NCBI GenBank assembly: GCA_021163245.1
Contig: JAGGXB010000110.1
Coordinates: forward strand, 1-38,448
Origin: Thermoproteales archaeon
GTDB taxonomy: Archaea > Thermoproteota > Thermoprotei > Thermofilales > Thermofilaceae
Length of the DNA stretch: 38,448 nucleotides
Direction: 5' to 3'
Shown here in pieces: positions 32,277 to 38,448 of the stretch. The notes under the pieces were generated by a model, which was not told the origin of the DNA, searched no databases, and saw only the letters and a list, made by a program, of their open reading frames with translations. Within the stretch, counting starts at the first letter, position 1. Every line of letters begins with the position of its first letter. The position numbers were made by a program, and so were the translations under genes.

Positions 32277-32999
32277 ATGTATCTTATCCTTGGCGAAATG
32301 AAAAGAAAAGATAGAATATATAGAAAAAATATCTTAATTTCCGAATACGGACTAATAGCTAAAGATCAAAAAATTTATGAGCATGTATTGAATGCAAAAA
32401 TACCAGAAATTAACAAGGATACAAGATTATTCTTTGATATAAAATTGGTTAGTTATCCTATTAGGGTACACGAGTTGAATATTGAGAACCATATATCTAT
32501 TAAGTTGGATGATAAAGTTTCAACTAGCCTGTACTATTGGAATATACTTAAAAAATATGGTAACATTGGAGATATAGGAGAAACGATAGCCGAAAAAATG
32601 ATGAATGAGATAGTGGATTTCATCATAAATAGGTATGAATTATCAAAAGATAAAATTTTCTTTGAATATCAAGGAAAAATAAGAGATAGAGACCTTTATA
32701 GATCTGATTTTGAAGTATACTGTAAAGAACATAACAATATTGTAGGATTTGTAGAGGTTTCAATAGGACAAAATATTGAAAAAACACTTAGCAAACATCT
32801 TCTCAAACAACTTGAAGAAAGATTTACTAAAGAAAGATATAGTAAAGTATTAATCGGAGTGATTATTGCTATAGAATATTCTCCTAACAATAATTTAGGA
32901 AAAATAGTAATACTAGCAAAAGAGAAAAATCAAAAAATTATAGATATAACAAAATATGTTTATAATAAAATGATTAAAAAGAGGAATAAAGATGAATAA
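32277..32999 (+). CDS. Cassette A gene 1: PD-(D/E)XK-like unknown protein
   Basis: A 240-residue protein homologous to cassette B gene 1 at 37728-38447. Shared segments, in order: Y-x-I-L (start), I-L-x-S-x-Y (about 19-24), L-D-D (77-79), G-x-I-G-E-x-I (98-104), S/P-D-F-E-V/I (Asp144), I/V-G-F/V-V-E-V-S/T (Glu160, Ser162), K-H-L-x-x-Q (173-178) and a strand I-G-V/I-I-I. A Glu helix, then D, then E-V-(S/T), then a helical Gln is the order of catalytic groups in PD-(D/E)XK nucleases, with S/T where the Lys is usual. The nuclease assignment is inference. Its stop overlaps the start of gene 2 by eight bases (ATGAATAA). The upstream frame is open without a stop, so the true N-terminus is uncertain. 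Confidence 0.7.
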   Translation: MYLILGEMKRKDRIYRKNILISEYGLIAKDQKIYEHVLNAKIPEINKDTRLFFDIKLVSYPIRVHELNIENHISIKLDDKVSTSLYYWNILKKYGNIGDIGETIAEKMMNEIVDFIINRYELSKDKIFFEYQGKIRDRDLYRSDFEVYCKEHNNIVGFVEVSIGQNIEKTLSKHLLKQLEERFTKERYSKVLIGVIIAIEYSPNNNLGKIVILAKEKNQKIIDITKYVYNKMIKKRNKDE

Positions 33000-33735
33000 G
33001 TTATTCTTTGATGAAAAGTTTATTAGAAAAATTATAGATAAAACAATAATTTCATTAGCAGAGATAAATCAAATAGATAAATCTTATTTTTCCTATAAAA
33101 TTTACACCAATCCTAAAAAATGGCCTATCGAGTTCCTTATCAAACCAAGATATTCAAAATTATGCGAGAAAAATATTTTTCCTAAATACATGCTGAATAT
33201 AAGCTTAGCATATTTTATAAAAACTAGCCTTAATAATAACAAATATCTTTTTATGATTCTTATAGCATGTATTCCTCATTTTCGAGAATATCTAGACTTT
33301 GAGTTCAAAAGATGGGGATGGTTAAGCAAGTTCAAATCATTTAATGAATTTTTATACTATCTTGAGAAAAATTGGATGCTTAATAAATTTGAATTAATCA
33401 TTCTCGAAGATAAAGATTTAAAAATACTAGAATCCACTGCACTGACAACTTATAGACATATAAATAATATTTTTAGCTTATTAGGAGATAAAGTATATCT
33501 TTGGACATATAGCGACTTAAACAAACTTTCATTCGGATTAATAGATGACTTCACAAATTTGGACAAAGAAGAAATACTAAACAGAATACCGGGCCTCATA
33601 TATAAGGCAGCAGAAACACAAGATAAATTAAAACAAAAATACATGAAAAAAATTGAATCCAAGAAAGTTATCAAGATTGATTCATGCAGACAAAAACTCT
33701 TTAACCTAGGAGTATGGGTACTTGCATCATGGTGA
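32992..33735 (+). CDS. Cassette A gene 2: conserved partner protein
   Basis: A 247-residue protein homologous over most of its length to cassette B gene 2 (37027-37728). Shared segments: F-P-K-Y followed by an alternating helix ending Y-F/I-I-K (63-78), I/V-A-x-x-x-P-x-F (about 92-97), L-E-K-N-W (124-128), I-I-L-x-x-x-x-L/I-x-x-L-E (136-148), a block ending Y-L/M-W-T-Y/W-x-x-L-x-x-L/I-S-F/I-G (169-182) and a D-F/V-T-N turn (186-189). No catalytic motif or known domain is recognised. It overlaps gene 1 by eight bases, so the two are made together and probably act as a complex. Confidence 0.7.
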   Translation: MNKLFFDEKFIRKIIDKTIISLAEINQIDKSYFSYKIYTNPKKWPIEFLIKPRYSKLCEKNIFPKYMLNISLAYFIKTSLNNNKYLFMILIACIPHFREYLDFEFKRWGWLSKFKSFNEFLYYLEKNWMLNKFELIILEDKDLKILESTALTTYRHINNIFSLLGDKVYLWTYSDLNKLSFGLIDDFTNLDKEEILNRIPGLIYKAAETQDKLKQKYMKKIESKKVIKIDSCRQKLFNLGVWVLASW

Positions 33736-33759
33736 AACACTCCTAATCTATAAAAATAC

Positions 33760-33800
33760 TAAGATATATTTCATACGTCTTTTATGAACAATATATCTTA
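33760..33800. repeat. Long hairpin between convergent genes
   Basis: TAAGATATATT (33760-33770) pairs with AATATATCTTA (33790-33800). The stem continues with TCATA/TATGA across a two-base bulge, closing a seven-base loop. The near 16-pair, AT-only hairpin lies between the cassette A stop and the stop of the convergent membrane-protein gene. It may be a transcript end for both sides, or a recombination or binding site. Confidence 0.6.
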
Positions 33801-33837
33801 TTAATGAATCCGGATTCCAATGCTAGAATTTCTTATA

Positions 33838-35073
33838 TCAGTGCGACCTTTTCCTCCTGAGTATATAGATTGCAATTACTATAGGTGCTATTACTATAGC
33901 TACAAAAAGTATCTTCATAGCAAGAAAATAAATTTCAGTAGCCATATCTGATGGCCCAATATCAACATTAGTCTTTTTCAAAGTCACATGGTTTCCTGTC
34001 ATGGTATTCACACCAGCCACTATGAATAAAGGCTCAAGATCTAGTTCCCCACAGAGAAGAATACCAGTATCTGTGTCATATAGAACTGATACACCCTCTC
34101 CTTGAAGAGTATAATTGTGATTATTGAAAAAACCCACTACTGTATAGTTATACCTAACACTGACCGCTTTCTGATGCCCATAACCAGGTATAAACATGAC
34201 ATTAGTCTTTTCGACTTTTCCCTTGATATTTTTCTCATATACCCTTGTTAAATTCACCTCTTCATACTTATGAGGAATAGGCCATAAAAACATGGCAGTC
34301 ATACCGATTTCCTTCCCCTTATAGTATACCTTTCTATTATTCAGATTTACTCTAACATAATCCATTACAGATAATACAATTTTACCGCTAGAATTCACTA
34401 AAGTAAAGTTTACTAATAGCGTCGCTTGGCTTCCTGAAATATTTATACACTTCCACATCAGATAACTCTTCCAGTCACCCTGTATTATTGTACCATTTAC
34501 GAACATGATAGACATAAAGCTATTAGCCGTGTATACTGCATATGTTCCCGGCTTCATCCAAACAGGCACAGAATAAACTGGCCGAATAGACAATACAAAA
34601 AATATCAATATAGCGATCAACGCTACTCTTCTTTCTTTAACCATGCTTAAAATATACAATATTATACCTATGATCAATATAAAAACAGCGTGCGTCAATA
34701 AGTCTCTCTCCATTCCATAAAAACTGATCTTGGCACTCACCGTACAGTTTCTATCAGCTTTAATCATTTTTATCAAAAGATAAGAATGACCTCTTTCTGT
34801 AATCTGTAGTCTCTCTATAAAACCATTAGTATTATTCCACTCCCTTAAGAATTTACCATTTGAATAAAGCTTAATATCAGCCTCACCTCTCTCGACTACA
34901 ACGTTCAAATAAATGTTTCTCGGCGCCCAAACACCATCCAAGAGCTTAAAAGACTTTCCCATAATGCAGGGAATAGACTCATTATTAGTCCATGTCGTAT
35001 AGCCTCTTATAAGAGAAGAAACAAGAAGCCCGATTCCACAAGCAATCAACGCCACAGCTAAAGCCCGGATCAT
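33838..35073 (-). CDS. Membrane protein with an exported beta-rich domain
   Basis: An integral membrane protein of about 411 residues. A signal-like hydrophobic segment is near residue 5-25; a beta-rich domain of about 100 residues precedes two close membrane helices (about 128-147 and 150-168). A second beta-rich domain with many N-x-S/T sequons follows (about 170-375), and a last membrane helix (about 385-405) is followed by a short basic tail, R-R-K-R-S-H. It is the third gene of an ABC-2 operon, four to twelve bases after the permease, and is probably an external accessory subunit. ATG 35073 with GTGAT in front of it is preferred over GTG 35082. No family recognised. Confidence 0.7.
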   Translation of the reverse strand: MIRALAVALIACGIGLLVSSLIRGYTTWTNNESIPCIMGKSFKLLDGVWAPRNIYLNVVVERGEADIKLYSNGKFLREWNNTNGFIERLQITERGHSYLLIKMIKADRNCTVSAKISFYGMERDLLTHAVFILIIGIILYILSMVKERRVALIAILIFFVLSIRPVYSVPVWMKPGTYAVYTANSFMSIMFVNGTIIQGDWKSYLMWKCINISGSQATLLVNFTLVNSSGKIVLSVMDYVRVNLNNRKVYYKGKEIGMTAMFLWPIPHKYEEVNLTRVYEKNIKGKVEKTNVMFIPGYGHQKAVSVRYNYTVVGFFNNHNYTLQGEGVSVLYDTDTGILLCGELDLEPLFIVAGVNTMTGNHVTLKKTNVDIGPSDMATEIYFLAMKILFVAIVIAPIVIAIYILRRKRSH

Positions 35074-35085
35074 ATTAATCACTAT

Positions 35086-35841
35086 CTAGTCCAAATCCAT
35101 CTTTTCAAATAAGAATAAAGAAGACAAAAAGAAGATACATGGAAAAACAATAGAAAATAAAACTGTAGCTAACGCATCTAACTCCATAATAGTTTTAAGA
35201 AAATTCGGCGAGCTTAGAGCCCTATACAAGACCACGATCAGATAATTTAGCGATAACATCTTAGCTATTTTTTCTGCATGAATAGACCAAAGAAAACCTG
35301 GAGCTATTTCAAACGTATACAGTGTTAACATTGAGCCTATAAGTGACATTAAAGGTTCCCTCAATATTACTGAGAAAAGTATAGCTAGAGTGGAGCTAAA
35401 CAAGAGCTTAACTGCAAAAACCAGTATTAAAGCTATAAATACCTTCATATCAACACCATATAAAAATTGTAAATATAGCTCCGGTAAAATTCCTGAAGGC
35501 AGAAAAACCAAGTAGTTTGTAACTAGTTTAGTAATAAGAAGACGCCTTCTACTAATAGGATAACACAAAATAGTCTTTATCAAACCATTAGATATTTGAC
35601 TTGCTATACTCTTAGAATAAATATAGCTAGATAAGCCGATAAGCAAGAAAAAGGAATACATATAGCTACTTGCAACATCTTGAAGATACACTATACTACC
35701 TCCATACAATGTTAATATTCCAGTAGTTACATTAAGACTCGCTGTATAAGCTATGAATATCAAAGCATATACCATTCCCAAAGTTAAATATCTCCATGTA
35801 AGATCATATTCCAGCCTTAGGAGATCTAATATCTTACTCAC
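35086..35841 (-). CDS. ABC-2-type transporter permease
   Basis: A 251-residue membrane protein with six hydrophobic segments and the ABC-2 plan: an N-terminal amphipathic helix (L-L-R-L-E-Y-D-L-T), then a large loop with I-K-T-I-L-C-Y-P-I-S-R-R-R-L-L, the usual coupling region between helices 2 and 3. It overlaps the ATPase gene by eight bases. With the ATPase and membrane protein it would form an exporter of unknown substrate. The start codon is GTG within a GGTGA ribosome binding site. Confidence 0.85.
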   Translation of the reverse strand: MSKILDLLRLEYDLTWRYLTLGMVYALIFIAYTASLNVTTGILTLYGGSIVYLQDVASSYMYSFFLLIGLSSYIYSKSIASQISNGLIKTILCYPISRRRLLITKLVTNYLVFLPSGILPELYLQFLYGVDMKVFIALILVFAVKLLFSSTLAILFSVILREPLMSLIGSMLTLYTFEIAPGFLWSIHAEKIAKMLSLNYLIVVLYRALSSPNFLKTIMELDALATVLFSIVFPCIFFLSSLFLFEKMDLD

Positions 35842-36733
35842 CTACTATCACCTTTCTAAAGACCTCTTCTAGACTCGTACCCACTGCTTCAATCTTATAC
35901 ACATATATACGATATTCTTCAAGCTCACCTAACACCCTATATAGTCTCCAATGAATATCCGATTTTACCAATAGGTAGCCACCTTTATCTTCTACTTCAA
36001 ACCCCCTCTCCCTAAGCAACATCATCAATCTCTTATTATTAGACGAAATTATCCTATACTCATTATATAGTCCTCTAGGAATTATCTCACCAGGCTTACC
36101 CTCTATTACAGCCTTACCTTTATCTATTATCGAAACCCATCCAGCTATTTCCTCAAGCTCCGGCAATATATGAGTAGAAACAAGAAAATTTATCCCATAC
36201 TCCTTATTCATCTTTGCAATAAGCTCCAAGATCTCTACCCTTCCTATAGGATCAAGGTTTGCCGTAGGCTCATCAAGTATTATAAGCTCCGGACTACCCA
36301 GCAAAGCCTGAGCCAATCTAAGTCTTTGCATCATTCCAGCCGAAAGACTCTCAATCCGCCTATCAACAAAATCTTTCAACCCAACTATCCCAAGAACCTT
36401 CAATACCTCTTCCCTATCTGACCCACATAGTTTAGCGACATGATTTAAAAAAGTAAACACTCTAACACTCTTAGGTAAAGCCTGACCCTCTAACATAAAC
36501 CTTGTTTTCCTCCTAATTCCAAGACTCTCACTCCAAACATCCAATCCTAAAACTCTAGCTTTCCCACTAGTCGGCTTCACTAAACCCGCAAGAATATTTA
36601 TAGTAGTTGTCTTACCAGCACCGTTAGGACCTATCAACCCCGAAATACCTTCAGGAACATGAATACTTAAATCATCAAGAGCCTTTATATGCCCAAAAAA
36701 TTTAACAAGACCTTCAGTCTCGATTACAAACAC
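35834..36733 (-). CDS. ABC transporter ATP-binding protein
   Basis: An ATPase of about 299 residues. Walker A is G-P-N-G-A-G-K-T-T, the signature L-S-A-G-M (in place of L-S-G-G-Q), Walker B L-I-I-L-D-E-P-T, and the switch His is in S-T-H-I-L-P. The Q-loop position reads M-L-E-G-Q-A-L-P. A C-terminal extension of about 90 residues is typical of drug- or lipid-export ABC-2 ATPases. An ATG at 36787 would add 18 hydrophobic residues not found in the family; GTG 36733 gives the expected M-F-V-I-E-T-E-G-L start. A palindrome lies at 36802-36821. Confidence 0.92.
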   Translation of the reverse strand: MFVIETEGLVKFFGHIKALDDLSIHVPEGISGLIGPNGAGKTTTINILAGLVKPTSGKARVLGLDVWSESLGIRRKTRFMLEGQALPKSVRVFTFLNHVAKLCGSDREEVLKVLGIVGLKDFVDRRIESLSAGMMQRLRLAQALLGSPELIILDEPTANLDPIGRVEILELIAKMNKEYGINFLVSTHILPELEEIAGWVSIIDKGKAVIEGKPGEIIPRGLYNEYRIISSNNKRLMMLLRERGFEVEDKGGYLLVKSDIHWRLYRVLGELEEYRIYVYKIEAVGTSLEEVFRKVIVGE

Positions 36734-36801
36734 AGATATTATAAAAAATATATCAAGTATATATATTAAATCCAACTTCACTGACATCTATAGATTACCC
36801 C

Positions 36802-36821
36802 AATCTTTTTATTAAAAGATT
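36802..36821. promoter_or_regulatory. Palindrome AATCTTTT-TATT-AAAAGATT upstream of the ABC operon
   Basis: Perfect eight-base arms about 70 bases before the ATPase start. The position fits an operator at the operon promoter. The rest of the gap to 37026 shows nothing identifiable. Confidence 0.4.
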
Positions 36822-37026
36822 AGAAATATACCAAAATCCAACATAATTAAGTCACCGCCCAGTCTAGAATAAATACAAAAATAAGATTACTAATGTAGGT
36901 ATTCAAGCAGAGAAAACATTTAGATAACACATAACATAAACTAAGATATCATACATAGAACCCCTATAATCATACAAGAAAAACATGTAAACAAAAGGCT
37001 CATAGAAAAATACATAGTTATATCTT

Positions 37027-37728
37027 CTAAAAATATGTTATTATCCAATTATTAATCTTATATTTAACCAAATGATCTTTCTCAATTACAATAGCCTCCT
37101 CACCTGATTCAGCACCATATATCTCTGCCATAACATCCTGTATCTTTTTCACCTTCAATATCTCTTTCCTAGCTTGTCTAACAATCTGAGACACACTCTT
37201 GTTTGTTACATCTATTACAGTACCTATACTGATGTCTTTTAAAGTATTCCACGTCCACATATAGGCGTTAGGTATCTTAGAAGCATATATCGTCCTCAAT
37301 CCAAGTTCCAGTTCCCTGTAAACATCATAGTTCTCCAATTCTCTTATATGTTCTTCTCCAAGAATTATAATATCCTCATCATGTATCCATTTATCTCTAA
37401 GCTTTTTAATAACCTCTTCCCAATCCATGACACCCATAAAATCGGGTAAAAACATAGCAACAAAAAAGAGACCCACAACATTTTTTCCAAGCTTTCCAGA
37501 ATTTTTAATATATCTCATAAATATTGTAACAGGATATTTTGGCGGAAAACTTTTTCGAACATAAAGCTTTTTATAATCAAATCCTATTGTAAATGATCCC
37601 AAGCCATTCTCTGATAGAGAATAATATGCTTCGATATAATTATTTTTGAATCCATTCAACTGAAGGAGAAGTATCGATAGTTTAAAAACTAGCTCCTTTA
37701 CTTGTTTTTCTTCAGTATACCACTCCAC
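37027..37728 (-). CDS. Cassette B gene 2: conserved partner protein
   Basis: A 233-residue paralogue of the protein at 32992-33735. It keeps the same ordered segments: F-P-P-K-Y and M-R-Y-I-K (61-75), F-L-P-D-F (93-97), L-R-D-K-W (110-114), I-I-I-L-G-E-E-H-I-R-E-L-E (120-132), Y-M-W-T-W-N-T-L-K-D-I-S-I-G (156-169) and I-D-V-T-N (172-176). The C-terminus (about 190-233) differs from cassette A. Its GTG start shares one base with the TAG stop of gene 1 (TAGTG), so translation is coupled. No known domain recognised. Confidence 0.7.
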   Translation of the reverse strand: MEWYTEEKQVKELVFKLSILLLQLNGFKNNYIEAYYSLSENGLGSFTIGFDYKKLYVRKSFPPKYPVTIFMRYIKNSGKLGKNVVGLFFVAMFLPDFMGVMDWEEVIKKLRDKWIHDEDIIILGEEHIRELENYDVYRELELGLRTIYASKIPNAYMWTWNTLKDISIGTVIDVTNKSVSQIVRQARKEILKVKKIQDVMAEIYGAESGEEAIVIEKDHLVKYKINNWIITYF

Positions 37729-38447
37729 TATACTCCACCAAGATAATTAAAATATATATCTTTATTAATAGAATACTTTTTATTGTCTCTCTTTGCTACA
37801 AATATAAAACATTGAATCTTCTTCGGATTTTCATGACTATATAATAATATTATTCCTATTCCAATTCTAATACTACTAGACCTTAATCTTTTCTGAATCT
37901 GGAAATCCAAATGCTTTATAGCATTTTCAAGATCAGTCTGTAATGTAACCTCTACTACTCCGATTATCTCAGATCCGTATAATATTTCAAAATCAGGCGC
38001 AGATTCTCCATGTTTAAGAACCCCTTTATGTAGAATTTTAATCTCGTTCTCAGATGCTGACAATTTGTCGGAGATAAACCTAGCTAAAGGCTCCCGAAAT
38101 ATACTCATTACAATATTTTCTCCAATATAGCCTAGATCCAAAGTCCTGCTCTTATCTTTTATACATTTTAGTATTTTAAAGGCAGTAGTATCATCTAATC
38201 CCAAAATTATTTTATCCTTAAATACAGTATCCTTAGATATATCACCTACATAATCCTTAGAAGTGATTTCTATCCTATCCGTATTTTTTTCTCTGAATCC
38301 CCTATCAATGTCAAGAGAATAATTAGATAATAATATTTCTCTTCTTTTATATTTAGTCCCTGCTCTTCTTTCACTTAAAATTCTATACAATACATGTCTT
38401 TCATTATTTAGCTTTATATAATATTCTTCTAGTCCTTTTATCTCATA
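37728..38447 (-). CDS. Cassette B gene 1: PD-(D/E)XK-like unknown protein (5' end outside window)
   Basis: Paralogue of the protein at 32277-32999. The frame is open up to the window edge, so the N-terminus is missing; a TTG at 38390 is the first in-frame start candidate inside, and the extra upstream residues (Y-E-I-K-G-L-E-E-Y-Y) look protein-like. Counted from that TTG, the conserved groups are G-Y-I-G-E-N-I (Glu91), A-P-D-F-E-I (Asp133), I-G-V-V-E-V-T (Glu147) and K-H-L-D-F-Q (Gln164), then the strand I-G-I-G-I-I-L. As in cassette A, the third motif has Thr/Ser where PD-(D/E)XK nucleases normally have Lys. Function not established. Confidence 0.7.
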   Translation of the reverse strand, partial: YEIKGLEEYYIKLNNERHVLYRILSERRAGTKYKRREILLSNYSLDIDRGFREKNTDRIEITSKDYVGDISKDTVFKDKIILGLDDTTAFKILKCIKDKSRTLDLGYIGENIVMSIFREPLARFISDKLSASENEIKILHKGVLKHGESAPDFEILYGSEIIGVVEVTLQTDLENAIKHLDFQIQKRLRSSSIRIGIGIILLYSHENPKKIQCFIFVAKRDNKKYSINKDIYFNYLGGV

Positions 38448-38448
38448 T

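Noticed and set aside
36788-37026. Possible small gene or RNA in the gap between the ABC operon and cassette B
   Set aside because: Apart from the palindrome at 36802-36821, the sequence is AT-rich with stops in all frames and no folded GC-rich segment.

Overview
The window is a stretch of archaeal chromosome, most likely from an anaerobic hyperthermophilic member of the Thermoproteota (crenarchaeal side). The evidence is an AT-rich genome with GC-rich tRNAs, TATA-type promoters, GGTGAT-type ribosome binding sites, four of five tRNA genes carrying bulge-helix-bulge introns (one at the unusual T-loop position 59/60), an archaeal tRNA-splicing endonuclease, diphthamide synthase Dph2, a tungsten-type aldehyde ferredoxin oxidoreductase, PEP synthase and a short archaeal triosephosphate isomerase. 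I cannot place it to genus.

Layout. 1-5.9 kb: 3' part of a family B DNA polymerase with a C-terminal PCNA-binding box, a small protein plus DUF47/PhoU-like protein, a membrane-anchored HerA/FtsK-type ATPase, tRNA-splicing endonuclease, and aldehyde:ferredoxin oxidoreductase. 5.8-11.7 kb: an Fe-S DinG/XPD-type helicase, PEP synthase, tRNA-Gln and a fucose-isomerase-family enzyme. 11.7-18.4 kb: two-intron tRNA-Asp, glycyl-tRNA synthetase, a YegP-like protein, a small GTPase, intron-bearing tRNA-Pro, endonuclease IV, a PflX-like radical SAM protein with Dph2, and triosephosphate isomerase. 18.4-25.1 kb: two almost identical tRNA-Arg genes flanking arginyl-tRNA synthetase, a QueT-like transporter behind a GC-rich folded leader, a radical SAM enzyme, a TauE/DUF1634 membrane pair, a Nudix hydrolase and an unidentified GC-rich hairpin RNA element. 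25.1-31.0 kb: a thioredoxin-fold gene interrupted at a perfect -1 slippery site, a dodecin, a GDSL esterase fused to a beta-propeller, an Lrp regulator divergent from glutamine synthetase, a membrane-anchored phospholipase-D-type protein and a winged-helix regulator. 31.0-38.4 kb is the accessory part: a frameshifted unknown gene, then a two-gene cassette (A), an ABC-2 transporter operon, and a diverged second copy of the same cassette (B) in the opposite orientation and cut by the window end.

Most of the window is ordinary core biology: central carbon metabolism (PEP synthase, triosephosphate isomerase, aldehyde oxidoreductase), translation (GlyRS, ArgRS, five tRNAs, Dph2, tRNA splicing), DNA repair (endonuclease IV, Fe-S helicase, polymerase B) and nitrogen control (Lrp/GlnA). 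Genes are tightly packed; two convergent pairs have abutting stop codons (19705/19706 and 25899/25900).

The best candidate for an undescribed system is the duplicated cassette A/B at 32277-33735 and 37027-38447. In each copy the first gene encodes a protein with an E...D...E-V-(S/T)...Q pattern reminiscent of PD-(D/E)XK nucleases, and an overlapping second gene encodes a conserved partner. Other strong leads are the QueT leader (a possible archaeal queuosine/archaeosine-precursor riboswitch), the U_UUU_UUA frameshift site in the thioredoxin-like gene, and the one-base anticodon switch between the two tRNA-Arg copies, which also breaks the splicing helix of one of them.
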